Shown here: positions 1-8,081 of the stretch, piece by piece
How the letters are laid out: the number at the start of each line of letters is the position of its first letter
Numbering within the stretch: position 1 is the stretch's first letter
Origin: Gammaproteobacteria bacterium
Lineage (GTDB): Bacteria > Pseudomonadota > Gammaproteobacteria > Enterobacterales > Alteromonadaceae
DNA: 64,000 bases
Direction of reading: 5' to 3'
Assembly: GCA_018222985.1 (NCBI GenBank)
Contig: JAAEZG010000006.1
Location: 146,098 to 210,097, forward strand
Program-made: the position numbers and the translations under genes
The notes under the pieces: model-generated
The model's database searches: none
The model's input: the letters and a program-made list of their open reading frames with translations, nothing else
Told to the model about the DNA's origin: nothing

Positions 1-777
1 GCGAGAATGATTCTCAACAAATGAGCGCGCCAGCCGATTGAAAACCCGTGGCTTTTCTGCGTGTAGCCAGTGCCCCGTGCCCTCAATAATCTTCATGTCT
101 AGGTTGCTAAAACGTTCGCGAATAGCGCTTTCATGCTCGCTTTGTAAATAATTTGAGTCGCCGCCTTTAATAAACAAAATAGGCCCGTCGTAGTGGCCGG
201 TGCGAACCGCGCCAGAAATTTCGCCATAACACTGGCTTAAAGTGTCTAGATTTAAACGCCAGCTGTAACCGTTGTCGTCGCGTCGTAAATTTTTCAACAA
301 AAACTGGCGAACGCCTTTGGTTTCGATAAATTTCGCCAATTGCTTGTCTGCGTCAGTACGTGTCTTCACTTGGCTAAGATCAAGTTGCTGCAAGGCATCG
401 AGAATATGCCGATGCTTCGGGTCATAAGCCACCGGTGCAATATCTGCGGCAATGACGCTTAAAGCGCGTTCAGGGTAGGTTAGCGCGAACTCCATAGCTA
501 TTTTTCCGCCCATGGAATGGCCAACAATATGAGCTTGCTCAATGCCAATGTTATCGAGTGTTGCGGCAAGGTCTTGTGCCATGTCGCGGTAATTCATATG
601 GTCACTATGAAACGAGTCACCGTGGTTACGTGCATCGACCAGAATCACCTGATAGTCTTCGCTTAAGTCGCGGCCTAAGCCTTTGAGATTATCAAGATCA
701 CCGAATAAACCATGTAACAAAACGACGGGCTGACCGTGCCCTATAACTTCATAATTAAGAATCTGTGCTGTACTCAT
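1..777 (-). CDS. ybfF: YbfF-like alpha/beta-hydrolase esterase (3' end cut by window edge)
   Basis: The gene reads leftward from an ATG at 775-777 and stays open to base 1, so 259 codons are visible and only the last few residues are missing (E. coli YbfF is about 254 aa). The alpha/beta-hydrolase signs are clear: an HG oxyanion motif early on (LLHGLFGD), the nucleophile elbow GHSMGG, an acid-strand segment ILFIKGGDS and the catalytic histidine in GTGHWLHAE. The family hydrolyses short acyl esters and possibly acyl-CoA in the cytosol. It is divergent from seqA across 76 bp, the same arrangement as in E. coli. The natural substrate is not shown by the sequence. Confidence 0.85.
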   Translation of the reverse strand, partial: MSTAQILNYEVIGHGQPVVLLHGLFGDLDNLKGLGRDLSEDYQVILVDARNHGDSFHSDHMNYRDMAQDLAATLDNIGIEQAHIVGHSMGGKIAMEFALTYPERALSVIAADIAPVAYDPKHRHILDALQQLDLSQVKTRTDADKQLAKFIETKGVRQFLLKNLRRDDNGYSWRLNLDTLSQCYGEISGAVRTGHYDGPILFIKGGDSNYLQSEHESAIRERFSNLDMKIIEGTGHWLHAEKPRVFNRLARSFVENHSR

Positions 778-809
778 GTTGAATTCCTGTACCCGAGCGT
801 ATGCTTGGG

Positions 810-815
810 TATAAT
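810..815 (+). promoter_or_regulatory. Putative -10 element for seqA-pgm
   Basis: A perfect TATAAT lies 39 bp before the seqA ATG in the short divergent gap with ybfF. I see no convincing -35 at 16-18 bp upstream, so the promoter may be activator-assisted. Inference from one hexamer only. Confidence 0.4.
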
Positions 816-853
816 AGCGCGTAACGAAAAGTCAAACTAGAAGTGAACGGGTA

Positions 854-1405
854 ATGACCAAACGCATTGATATTGACGACGAATTGTATCGCTTTATTGC
901 GAGCCACACACAACATATTGGCGAAAGTGCCTCGGCAATTTTACGTCGCTTGCTGAACTTGCCAGCCGCTGACAAGGCGACAGGGCAGCCAGTGCTGGCC
1001 ATGCCAGAGGCTGAAGCTTCGGCAACCAAGAATGATGATGACAGCGCAGAGCAACAAGACCTTACTGGGCGTACCGTATTTGACGTGATGACTCGGGCTG
1101 ATTTGGCCGGCCAGCGCAGCATTGTTGCGCGCTTTTTGTATATTTTGAGCATGCTTTACAAATGTCACGCTAAAAATTTCGACGCCGTGCTGCAAATTAG
1201 TGGCCGAGATCGGCAGTACTTCGCAACTAGCGAGGCCGAATTAGAAGCGACAGGAACCAGCACCAACCCAAAACAAATACCTAACGCGCCTTATTTTGTG
1301 GTGACTAATAACAACACCACACGTAAAAAATCGATGCTGACACAAGTGGCGATGGAACTTGGCTATTCTCAGGAACAAGCAGAAAAAATTAGGGACTTTT
1401 TATAA
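854..1405 (+). CDS. seqA: SeqA, negative regulator of replication initiation
   Basis: 183 aa, against 181 in E. coli. The N-terminal oligomerisation domain (residues 1-35) keeps IDDELY and HIGESASAILRRLL. After a variable acidic linker, the C-terminal domain (about 75-183) keeps the DNA-binding segments YFATSEAEL, KQIPNAPY and the TNNNTTRK loop that contacts hemimethylated GATC. SeqA sequesters newly replicated oriC and organises nascent DNA, so its presence implies Dam methylation in this organism. The stop overlaps the pgm start by one base (TAATG), so the two genes form an operon as in enterics and vibrios. Confidence 0.95.
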   Translation: MTKRIDIDDELYRFIASHTQHIGESASAILRRLLNLPAADKATGQPVLAMPEAEASATKNDDDSAEQQDLTGRTVFDVMTRADLAGQRSIVARFLYILSMLYKCHAKNFDAVLQISGRDRQYFATSEAELEATGTSTNPKQIPNAPYFVVTNNNTTRKKSMLTQVAMELGYSQEQAEKIRDFL

Positions 1406-3045
1406 TGGCATTGCATCCGCGCGCCGGCCAACCGGCACAAGCTAGCGACTTAACCAACATTGCACAACTTGTCAGTGCTTATTTTGTCAACGAAGTAGAC
1501 CCTCGTAATCCCAAGCAACAAGTCAAGTTTGGTACTTCGGGCCACCGCGGTTGTGCGTTAGATAATTCGTTTAACGAAGCCCATATTCTGGCCATTAGCC
1601 AAGCGCTAGTGCGTTACCGGGAGGAGCAGGGTATTACTGGGCCATTGTTATTGGGCCGAGACACCCACGCACTATCTGAGTCGGCATACATGACGGCGCT
1701 GGAAGTATTTATTGGCAACGGCATTGAAGTTCATATTCAAACCGACGACGGCTACACGCCAACGCCGGTTATTAGTCATGCCATTTTGCGTTATAACAAG
1801 GGCCGCAGCGAAGGGCTCTGTGACGGTGTGGTGATTACCCCGTCGCACAATCCACCAAGTGACGGCGGGTTTAAATACAACCCACCACACGGTGGGCCGG
1901 CGGACACCGATGCCACAAAAACCATTGAGAAATATGCCAATGCGCTGTTGTCATCTGAGCTGATGGGCGTTGAGGCCGTGTCTTATGCCGAAGCGCGCGC
2001 GAGCAAGCAACTTAAGCAGGTAGATTGGCGCAAAGACTATATTGAAAGCTTAAGCGACGTGATTGATATGCAAGCCATTGCCGACGCCAAGCTACGCATT
2101 GGTGTCGACGCCATGGGCGGCGCAGGTGCGAGTTATTGGGCCCAAATTGCGGCGCATTACGGTTTAAATATGACGGTTCTGAATGCCGATGTTGACGCTA
2201 GTTTCCGGTTTATGAGCTTAGACAAAGACGGCAAAATTCGTATGGATTGCTCATCGCCATACGCCATGGCTAGTTTGTTGCAGTTGAAACAAGACTACGA
2301 CATTGCCGTCGGTAATGATCCTGACTATGACCGCCACGGCATTGTCACGCCAACCCATGGCTTAATGAACCCGAATCATTATCTGGCCGTGGCGATTGAT
2401 TATTTGTGCCAGCACCGCAACTGGGCGCCTGAATTAGCCATTGGTAAAACCTTAGTGTCGAGTGCCATGATTGATCGTGTGGTGGCCAAAAACCAACGCT
2501 CGCTGCGTGAAATGCCAGTCGGTTTTAAATGGTTTGCGCAAGAGCTGCACGCAGCGACCACGGCATTTGGTGGCGAAGAAAGTGCCGGCGCTAGTTTCTT
2601 AGATCGCCAAGGGCAGCCTTGGTCAACCGATAAAGACGGCATTATTTTGGCGTTGTTAGCGGCAGAAATTTGCGCCAAAACGGGCAAAAACCCAAGCCAA
2701 TACTACGACGATTTATGTGCCGAACATGGCACGGCTTACTATCAACGTATTGATGTGGCCTCGTCGGCAGAATTAAACGCTGGCTTTGCCGGTATTCGTG
2801 CTTATAAATTGCAACTGACCGAATTGGCCGGAGATGAAGTGACTGGGGTGATGACCAAAGCGCCGGCTAACGATGCGCTTATTGGTGGGGTGAAAGTAAC
2901 GACCGCCAACGGTTGGTTTGCAGCGCGCCCTTCAGGTACTGAACCGGTGTACAAAATTTATTGCGAAAGTTTTGTAAGCCAAGAGCATTTAACGGCGCTT
3001 GCTGAGCAAGCGCAGCAACTTGTTAACAGCTGGATACAAGCCTAA
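1405..3045 (+). CDS. pgm: Phosphoglucomutase (alpha-D-glucose phosphate-specific)
   Basis: 546 aa, the same length as E. coli Pgm. It interconverts glucose-1-phosphate and glucose-6-phosphate, feeding nucleotide-sugar and polysaccharide synthesis. The phosphoserine loop TPSHNPP places the catalytic serine at residue 147. The Mg-binding loop is GNDPDYDRHG, the sugar-binding loop is GGEESAGASF and the phosphate-binding loop is RPSGTEP, all in the normal order. It is translationally coupled to seqA by a one-base overlap. Its 3' end overlaps the oppositely oriented MFS gene by 4 bp. Confidence 0.95.
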   Translation: MALHPRAGQPAQASDLTNIAQLVSAYFVNEVDPRNPKQQVKFGTSGHRGCALDNSFNEAHILAISQALVRYREEQGITGPLLLGRDTHALSESAYMTALEVFIGNGIEVHIQTDDGYTPTPVISHAILRYNKGRSEGLCDGVVITPSHNPPSDGGFKYNPPHGGPADTDATKTIEKYANALLSSELMGVEAVSYAEARASKQLKQVDWRKDYIESLSDVIDMQAIADAKLRIGVDAMGGAGASYWAQIAAHYGLNMTVLNADVDASFRFMSLDKDGKIRMDCSSPYAMASLLQLKQDYDIAVGNDPDYDRHGIVTPTHGLMNPNHYLAVAIDYLCQHRNWAPELAIGKTLVSSAMIDRVVAKNQRSLREMPVGFKWFAQELHAATTAFGGEESAGASFLDRQGQPWSTDKDGIILALLAAEICAKTGKNPSQYYDDLCAEHGTAYYQRIDVASSAELNAGFAGIRAYKLQLTELAGDEVTGVMTKAPANDALIGGVKVTTANGWFAARPSGTEPVYKIYCESFVSQEHLTALAEQAQQLVNSWIQA

Positions 3046-4343
3046 CGGTTTGTATCCAGATTTTCTTGCTCATCAAGCTCTTGTTGTAGTTCTAGGTTTT
3101 CTTCCATTTGCGCTTGCTCGTCAGCCAGCGTGGTTAACAGCTCGTCAGAGGTTTGCGTGGGAGCCAACATGGCATAAGCACTGGCTGATTGGTCGTTGGC
3201 TTTCTTGCGCTGGGTAACGCGAAATAGCGAATAGCCGCAGACGATGAAAGTTAACGCCATAATTAATAAGAAGAAGTAGTTCACCGCGCCAAACTGCATC
3301 AGCGCCGCAACCGCCGGCGCACCAATAATTGATCCAATGCCACCCACTTTAATGATTGCCCCAGTGGCGCCAACCATTTGGTCTTTTTCAAGGTAATCGT
3401 TGGTGTGTGCCATGCCCAATGAGTACAGGGGCAGGGCACAGGCACCAAATAAACCGACACATAAATAAATCATCCAGGCTACGGAAGCATCAAGCTGCGA
3501 TAACACAAAAGCCATAATGCCGGCTGTACCAGCACATCCCGCCATCATAATACGGCGGTCGATACGATCGGAAAGTAAGCCAATTGGCGCTTGCGCTAAC
3601 ATGCCGCCAAGAATAAATGCGGCCATAAACAAACTCACTTGGGCCACCGATAAGCCAATATAGGTGGCGTACATGGGCCCAATGCCATAAAACATGGCGT
3701 AGCAAGCCTGCATAATAAAGGCGTTGACCATACCGAGCGGAACCACCTTCAATAAGCTAAGAATAGGCACCTTTTTCGGTTCGTGAGTTGTGGGCTCAAC
3801 GGTTACGCTAATAAGAATTGGAATAAGAGCTAGGTTGATCAGCAGGGCGACCAAGGCAAAGGCGACAAAGCCTGCCGGGTCAGTAATACCAAGAACCAGT
3901 TGGCCGGCCACCAAGCCGCCATAAATAAGCACTAAGTAAACCGACAGTAGGGTACCGCGGTTTTTGTTATCGGCCATGGTATTGAGCCAGCTTTCAACAA
4001 TGACGAATATTGCCGAAATAGCAAAGCCGGTAAGAAAGCGCATGACAAACCACACCGTGGGGTCTATCCAAATGGCTTGAATTAGAATTGACGCCGCAGC
4101 AAGCGCAGCAAGGCCACCAAAAGCCCGAATATAACCAACACGGCGTATATCTTTCGGGGCCCGCGTGGTGCCGAACAAAAAACCAATAAAGTAGGCTGAC
4201 ATGATAATACCGGTGGTCAGCGTACCGAAATTTTCAATGGTGGCGCGCAAGCTTAACAAGGTACTCGTCATGCCGGTGCAAATACCGATAAGCGTAATAC
4301 TGGTCAGCAATGAACTGATAGCGCGTAATTGTTGCTTGAGCAT
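3042..4343 (-). CDS. MFS transporter, YcaD-like
   Basis: 433 aa with about 12 hydrophobic segments and the pattern of the YcaD branch of the major facilitator superfamily: an N-terminal stretch with MSAYFIGFLFG, RFLTGFAISAIFVIVESWLN in the first half and LLSDRIDRR between TM8 and TM9 (the second-half copy of the MFS loop motif). The last 60 residues form a hydrophilic, Gln/Glu-rich cytoplasmic tail (ELQQELDEQE) that may be coiled coil. The substrate is unknown for this branch. It is tail-to-tail with pgm and divergent from the DUF2066-hda operon. Confidence 0.8.
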   Translation of the reverse strand: MLKQQLRAISSLLTSITLIGICTGMTSTLLSLRATIENFGTLTTGIIMSAYFIGFLFGTTRAPKDIRRVGYIRAFGGLAALAAASILIQAIWIDPTVWFVMRFLTGFAISAIFVIVESWLNTMADNKNRGTLLSVYLVLIYGGLVAGQLVLGITDPAGFVAFALVALLINLALIPILISVTVEPTTHEPKKVPILSLLKVVPLGMVNAFIMQACYAMFYGIGPMYATYIGLSVAQVSLFMAAFILGGMLAQAPIGLLSDRIDRRIMMAGCAGTAGIMAFVLSQLDASVAWMIYLCVGLFGACALPLYSLGMAHTNDYLEKDQMVGATGAIIKVGGIGSIIGAPAVAALMQFGAVNYFFLLIMALTFIVCGYSLFRVTQRKKANDQSASAYAMLAPTQTSDELLTTLADEQAQMEENLELQQELDEQENLDTNR

Positions 4344-4410
4344 GATGAGAAGTCCTTGTGTTGCTTAGCGAAGTTTAGCACGGCGTGAAAAAATCTTAAA
4401 CGCCCAGAGG

Positions 4411-4419
4411 TTATCCACA
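4411..4419 (+). promoter_or_regulatory. Perfect DnaA box (TTATCCACA) upstream of DUF2066-hda
   Basis: The nine bases match the E. coli R1-type DnaA box exactly. It lies just upstream of a candidate promoter (see the next entry) for the operon encoding Hda, the DnaA-inactivating protein. A 9-mer is expected about once per 130 kb on either strand, so chance occurrence is possible. The position is what makes it notable. Confidence 0.5.
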
Positions 4420-4428
4420 GCTTGTTAC

Positions 4429-4457
4429 TTGCCCCCTTGGCAGCAGCTGTTTATGAT
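4429..4457 (+). promoter_or_regulatory. Candidate sigma70 promoter for DUF2066-hda
   Basis: TTGCCC (4429-4434), 17 bp spacer, TATGAT (4452-4457). Transcription would start near 4464, upstream of the ATG at 4486 but downstream of a possible TTG at 4429. This supports the ATG as the true start of the DUF2066 gene. Confidence 0.45.
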
Positions 4458-4485
4458 GGGCACAAGATGTTGTGTTGAGGTAGCT

Positions 4486-5547
4486 ATGCGAACCCTATTT
4501 TTTGCTATTTTGCTGTCTGTTTTATGCTGCGCAAATACCGCCAAAGCCGCGGTAGAGCTGAAACAAATGTACCAAGCGCGCGTTCCCGTAGCGAGTCAAG
4601 CGGCTGCCGATCGTGACGCCGCTTTGCAGCAAGCATTGCAGCGAACTTTTATTCGAGTATCCGGTGATGACACCTTGCTGAGCCATGAAAAAGTACGATT
4701 TGCATTGCAAAATGTACGTAATTTCGTGCAGCAATATGGTTACCAACAAAGTGATGAAGGTTTGTTGTTGTGGGTGCAGTTTGATCAACCACAAGTCGAC
4801 CGTACCATTCAAAGTGCTGGCTCTGGCATTTGGAGTAGTCTGCGCCCAGAGCTGTTATTTTGGCTGGTGCTAGAAAACGAGCGCTTGCAGCGCTCAATTA
4901 TTGGTACCGCCGATGTCGAGCCGCTGGTTGAGCAATTACGTGAGCAAGCAAAAATACGTGGCTTGCCGGTTAAGTTGCCGTTACTTGATCTGAATGACTC
5001 GATGAGCCTGTCGGTTTTAGACTTATGGGCGCGATTTGACGATCGCATTGACTTTGCCAGCAGTCGTTATGATGCGGACGGCGTGGTGGTTGCGCGTATT
5101 TACCAGTCGGATAGGGCAGTGACCGAGCAGACCTGGACCCTTGATTGGACACTAAAGTTGGCTGATATGCGTTGGCGCGGCGAAGTTGCTGCAGACGATC
5201 GTGCTGAGCTTGGGGCCAAGCTGATTGCCGATATATCGAAACAGCTTTCTTACCGTTATCGCATTAGCTCAAATGCCGAAGCCGCAGGGCTGTGGCGCGT
5301 TAATATCGTGAACTTGCCGTCGGTAACCAGCGTGCTGCAGGCGGAACAACAACTTAATTCAGTGCCGTCGGTAAACCGTGTGCAACTGGTTAGTTACGGT
5401 GAGCACCGGGCAACTTTTGAGCTACATATTCAAACCGAAGCTGAACAAATCATGCGTGCCTTGGACATGACCCAGCAATTTGAGCCGGTGAATCAACAGC
5501 AGCGTGATAGCTTTGCAACCCCAGTATATCGTTGGAGCCAACCTTGA
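4486..5547 (+). CDS. Exported DUF2066-family protein
   Basis: 353 aa from the ATG at 4486, chosen because GAGG lies 5 bases upstream and the protein then begins with a typical Sec signal peptide (MRTLFFAILLSVLCC...AKA, cleavage near residue 22). A longer reading from TTG at 4429 would bury the signal and overlap the promoter. The mature part resembles DUF2066, a periplasmic family of unknown function found just upstream of hda in many Alteromonadales and Vibrionales. Visible traits are an early AAADRDAALQQAL segment and a C-terminal repeat of short beta-rich motifs. The stop overlaps the hda start, so the two are co-translated. Confidence 0.8.
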   Translation: MRTLFFAILLSVLCCANTAKAAVELKQMYQARVPVASQAAADRDAALQQALQRTFIRVSGDDTLLSHEKVRFALQNVRNFVQQYGYQQSDEGLLLWVQFDQPQVDRTIQSAGSGIWSSLRPELLFWLVLENERLQRSIIGTADVEPLVEQLREQAKIRGLPVKLPLLDLNDSMSLSVLDLWARFDDRIDFASSRYDADGVVVARIYQSDRAVTEQTWTLDWTLKLADMRWRGEVAADDRAELGAKLIADISKQLSYRYRISSNAEAAGLWRVNIVNLPSVTSVLQAEQQLNSVPSVNRVQLVSYGEHRATFELHIQTEAEQIMRALDMTQQFEPVNQQQRDSFATPVYRWSQP

Positions 5548-6227
5548 GTGCGATAGCCCAGCTGCCCTTAGCGATTCAGTTACCGGACGATGAAACCTTT
5601 GCTACTTTTGAGCTGGGTGACAACGCGGAATTGCTAGACGTTGTGCAACAACAGCAACGCGGGTTGGTTTACCTGTGGGGGCGCCAAGGGGTAGGCAAAA
5701 GCCACCTATTACATGCGCTATGTGCCCACACCCAACAGCCGGCGATGTACTTGCCGCTCGGCGAGCTAAAAGACAGTATTCAGCCGCAGGTATTACAGGG
5801 GCTAGAGCAATACAGCTTGCTGTGTTTGGATGATATTGACGCGGTGCTAGGTGACACGCAGTGGTGTTATGAATTGTTCGCGTTGTTTAATCGCGTTCGT
5901 GACCTTAATCACGGCTTATTGGTTGTTACCGCCCACAACGCTCCAGCCGCACTTGATGTTGCTGTAGCTGACGTGCACTCACGCTTGCAATGGGGCTTAA
6001 CCTTGCAGGTGAAACCACTCAACGATGAGCACAAAGTGGCGGCGCTGCAGGCACGCGCCAAAAATCTGGGGTTGAGTTTAAGCGAAGACACCGCGCAATT
6101 TATGGTGCAGCGGTTAGGGCGTGATATGCGCAGCCTAATGCGTTGTTTAACCAAGCTCGACCGCGCTTCTATCGCCGCGAAAAGACGTTTGACAATTCCT
6201 TTTGTCAAAGACGTATTAGCTATTTAA
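5544..6227 (+). CDS. hda: Hda, regulatory inactivation of DnaA
   Basis: 227 aa. The TTG at 5544 is preferred because GGAG (5534-5537) sits 6 bases upstream and TTGA overlaps the DUF2066 stop. The N-terminus has a QLPLAI-type beta-clamp-binding motif followed by LPDDETF, as in E. coli Hda. The AAA+ core has a Walker A at residues 46-53 (GRQGVGKS), Walker B LLCLDDID, and the C-terminal LDRASIAAKRRLTIPFVKD. With DNA-loaded clamp, Hda stimulates ATP hydrolysis on DnaA and so prevents re-initiation. The family normally has a degenerate Walker A. This one is close to the consensus GxxGxGKS. Confidence 0.93.
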   Translation: MSAIAQLPLAIQLPDDETFATFELGDNAELLDVVQQQQRGLVYLWGRQGVGKSHLLHALCAHTQQPAMYLPLGELKDSIQPQVLQGLEQYSLLCLDDIDAVLGDTQWCYELFALFNRVRDLNHGLLVVTAHNAPAALDVAVADVHSRLQWGLTLQVKPLNDEHKVAALQARAKNLGLSLSEDTAQFMVQRLGRDMRSLMRCLTKLDRASIAAKRRLTIPFVKDVLAI

Positions 6228-6628
6228 TTTTGGTCCTTTAGCTTTTTCAGGCCTAACCCTAACGCTCGCCCTTGACGACGTGCATACCAAGTACAACCGA
6301 CAAATGCTCCGGTGGTTAACAGTAACTCTGCAATGGCAAAACCACGCTCCTCTGGTGCCACATAAAGCATGGTTAAACTATGAAGGTAGTACCACATTAA
6401 AACAAAGTTCGTCCACGCATAGGTATAGGGTTTGCCGCGTAGCAGGCCGGGTAATGGAAACAACAATGGCGCTACCCACAAGGCGAGGCGGAAAGTCAGG
6501 CTAAACTCGCTATTGCTTTGACACCAAACTTGCCAAATAACCATGAGCCCTAGCAACCCCAAGTAACTAGCCAGGGCCAACACACGAATTTCTCGAATAC
6601 GGGAGTCGTTAGACTGTGGTGTCGTCAT
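6224..6628 (-). CDS. DUF2069 inner-membrane protein
   Basis: 134 aa, four hydrophobic segments (about residues 14-33, 45-62, 72-90 and 98-114). It ends in a basic tail (YARRQGRAL...KKLKD) predicted to be cytoplasmic. It matches the small DUF2069 membrane family that neighbours wrbA and arsC in gammaproteobacteria. Function unknown. Its start overlaps the wrbA stop by 4 bp, and its 3' end overlaps that of hda by 4 bp. Confidence 0.75.
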   Translation of the reverse strand: MTTPQSNDSRIREIRVLALASYLGLLGLMVIWQVWCQSNSEFSLTFRLALWVAPLLFPLPGLLRGKPYTYAWTNFVLMWYYLHSLTMLYVAPEERGFAIAELLLTTGAFVGCTWYARRQGRALGLGLKKLKDQN

Positions 6629-7212
6629 AGTTGTCCTTGCAGTTGCGCAGTTTTAAGTGCGGCGGCGCTGTAGGTAACCCGTTTACCTAAAGCAACAGCA
6701 GCCTGTTGTTCATGTTCGCTAAGCTTATTGGGGTTGTGATGTGTCACGTGGCTTGCCCCATACGGAGAGCCTCCCGTTTGTGTTTGTTGTATGGCCGGCT
6801 CGGTGTAGGGAATACCGCACAGCAACATACCATGATGCAACAACGGCACCCCCATGGCTAAGAGTGTCGATTCTTGCCCACTGTGCATGCTACTGCCCGA
6901 AGTAAATACCGCTGCAGGCTTGCCTTGTAGCTGGCCCTTCAACCATATCGAACTGGTACCTTCCCAGAATTGCTGAAGCGCGCTGGCCATATGGCCAAAT
7001 CGCACAGGGCTACCCATGATCAGGCCATCGCACTGGGACAGCTCTTGTGGCTCTAGGGCTAAATCGCGCGCGCTCGCAGGTTCACCAGGGCCGCTAACGG
7101 TGCGCAATAAGGCATCGCCGCCGGCTTGAGTAATGCCACTGGCAATGGCATCGGCCAGCTTCTGTGTGCTGCCATTACGGCTGTAATACAACACAATAAT
7201 TTGCGGGCGCAT
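6625..7212 (-). CDS. wrbA: WrbA-type NAD(P)H:quinone oxidoreductase
   Basis: 195 aa flavodoxin-fold protein. The FMN phosphate loop is YYSRNGSTQKLA near the N-terminus. PVRFGHMASALQQFWEGTSSIW and TSGSSMHSGQES match the type IV quinone oxidoreductase signature, followed by PYTEPA and GGSPYGASH. It carries out two-electron reduction of quinones, limiting semiquinone radicals. It is in the order arsC-wrbA-DUF2069, with the arsC stop immediately before its start and a 4-bp overlap downstream. Confidence 0.88.
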   Translation of the reverse strand: MRPQIIVLYYSRNGSTQKLADAIASGITQAGGDALLRTVSGPGEPASARDLALEPQELSQCDGLIMGSPVRFGHMASALQQFWEGTSSIWLKGQLQGKPAAVFTSGSSMHSGQESTLLAMGVPLLHHGMLLCGIPYTEPAIQQTQTGGSPYGASHVTHHNPNKLSEHEQQAAVALGKRVTYSAAALKTAQLQGQL

Positions 7213-7566
7213 TTAATCCAGTAACTCCAGTACAGCTTCAGGAGGGCGGCCTAAACGTGCCTGCTCGCCAACCACCACAATAGGGCGCTCGATTAACTTG
7301 GGCTCGTTGGTCATGGCTTCTAACAATGCATTTTCGTCGGTAACATCAGCCAACTTTTGCGCTTTATATGCGTCTTCTTTGGAGCGCATCAATTCACGCG
7401 CAGAAATAAAGCCAAGTTGTTTTACCAACGTTTTTAATTCTGTCACACTAGGTGGTGTTTTAAGGTACTCAACAACCTGCGGCTCAACGCCATGTTGTTC
7501 GAGTAACTGCAAGGTTTGGCGGCTTTTTGAGCAGCGTGGGTTGTGATAAATCGTGACCTGAGCCAT
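7213..7566 (-). CDS. arsC: ArsC-family arsenate reductase (YfgD-like)
   Basis: 117 aa, the usual length. The active-site loop HNPRCSKS places the nucleophilic cysteine at residue 12, and RPIVV plus the GRPPE segment supply the conserved arginines of the glutaredoxin-linked ArsC family. In E. coli this locus is yfgD, beside yfgC (bepA) and hda, so it may be a general thiol reductase rather than a dedicated arsenic gene. An ACR3 pump is present 54 kb away, so arsenate reduction remains reasonable. First gene of the arsC-wrbA-DUF2069 unit. Confidence 0.85.
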   Translation of the reverse strand: MAQVTIYHNPRCSKSRQTLQLLEQHGVEPQVVEYLKTPPSVTELKTLVKQLGFISARELMRSKEDAYKAQKLADVTDENALLEAMTNEPKLIERPIVVVGEQARLGRPPEAVLELLD

Positions 7567-7613
7567 AGCTTAAAATCCTCTAGTTCGTGAACCAATAGCT
7601 TAAGGGAAACTGT

Positions 7614-8081
7614 ATGCGTTGTCGATTTTTGCCCGTGATTTTAGCGCTAAGTGTTGGGCTTTTAAGCGCTTGTCAGCCCGCCAGTGATTTTCAGACGGAT
7701 GATCGCGGTGGCGTCGCATGGCAACAGCTACGCGGCCAATATGTGGTGGTTAATTACTTTGCCGAATGGTGTGCGCCGTGTTTACGCGAGTTACCCGAGC
7801 TGAATGAATTTCATCATTTGTATGGCGACCAGGTGACCTTGTTAGGGGTTAGCTTCGATGGGCTCAATAATGACGAGCTGGCGGCACTGAAGCAAGAGTA
7901 CAACATTGAGTTTACCTTAGTGCAGAACGAACCTGTGCCTAACTTGCCATTTCCAACACCGAACGCATTACCAGCCACGTACATTGTCACGCCAGAAGGT
8001 GAAGTGAAAGGCCCACTTTTAGGTGAGCAAACCTTACAAAGCTTAGCCGCGGCTACCGGTGCTGATACTCTCAAGCAGTGA
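7614..8081 (+). CDS. TlpA-like thioredoxin-fold lipoprotein
   Basis: 155 aa. A lipoprotein signal ends in LLSAC (lipidated Cys at residue 20). The rest is a compact thioredoxin fold of the TlpA/ResA type with EWCAPC (redox cysteines 53 and 56) and the cis-proline region NALPATYIV. It probably acts as a membrane-anchored periplasmic thiol reductase. The partner is unknown. The last 39 bp overlap the end of bepA on the other strand. Confidence 0.82.
   Translation: MRCRFLPVILALSVGLLSACQPASDFQTDDRGGVAWQQLRGQYVVVNYFAEWCAPCLRELPELNEFHHLYGDQVTLLGVSFDGLNNDELAALKQEYNIEFTLVQNEPVPNLPFPTPNALPATYIVTPEGEVKGPLLGEQTLQSLAAATGADTLKQ

Noticed and set aside
7213..7566. arsC and the distant ACR3 gene as one arsenic-resistance operon
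   Set aside because: They are 54 kb apart, and the arsC neighbourhood matches the general yfgD-bepA housekeeping context.
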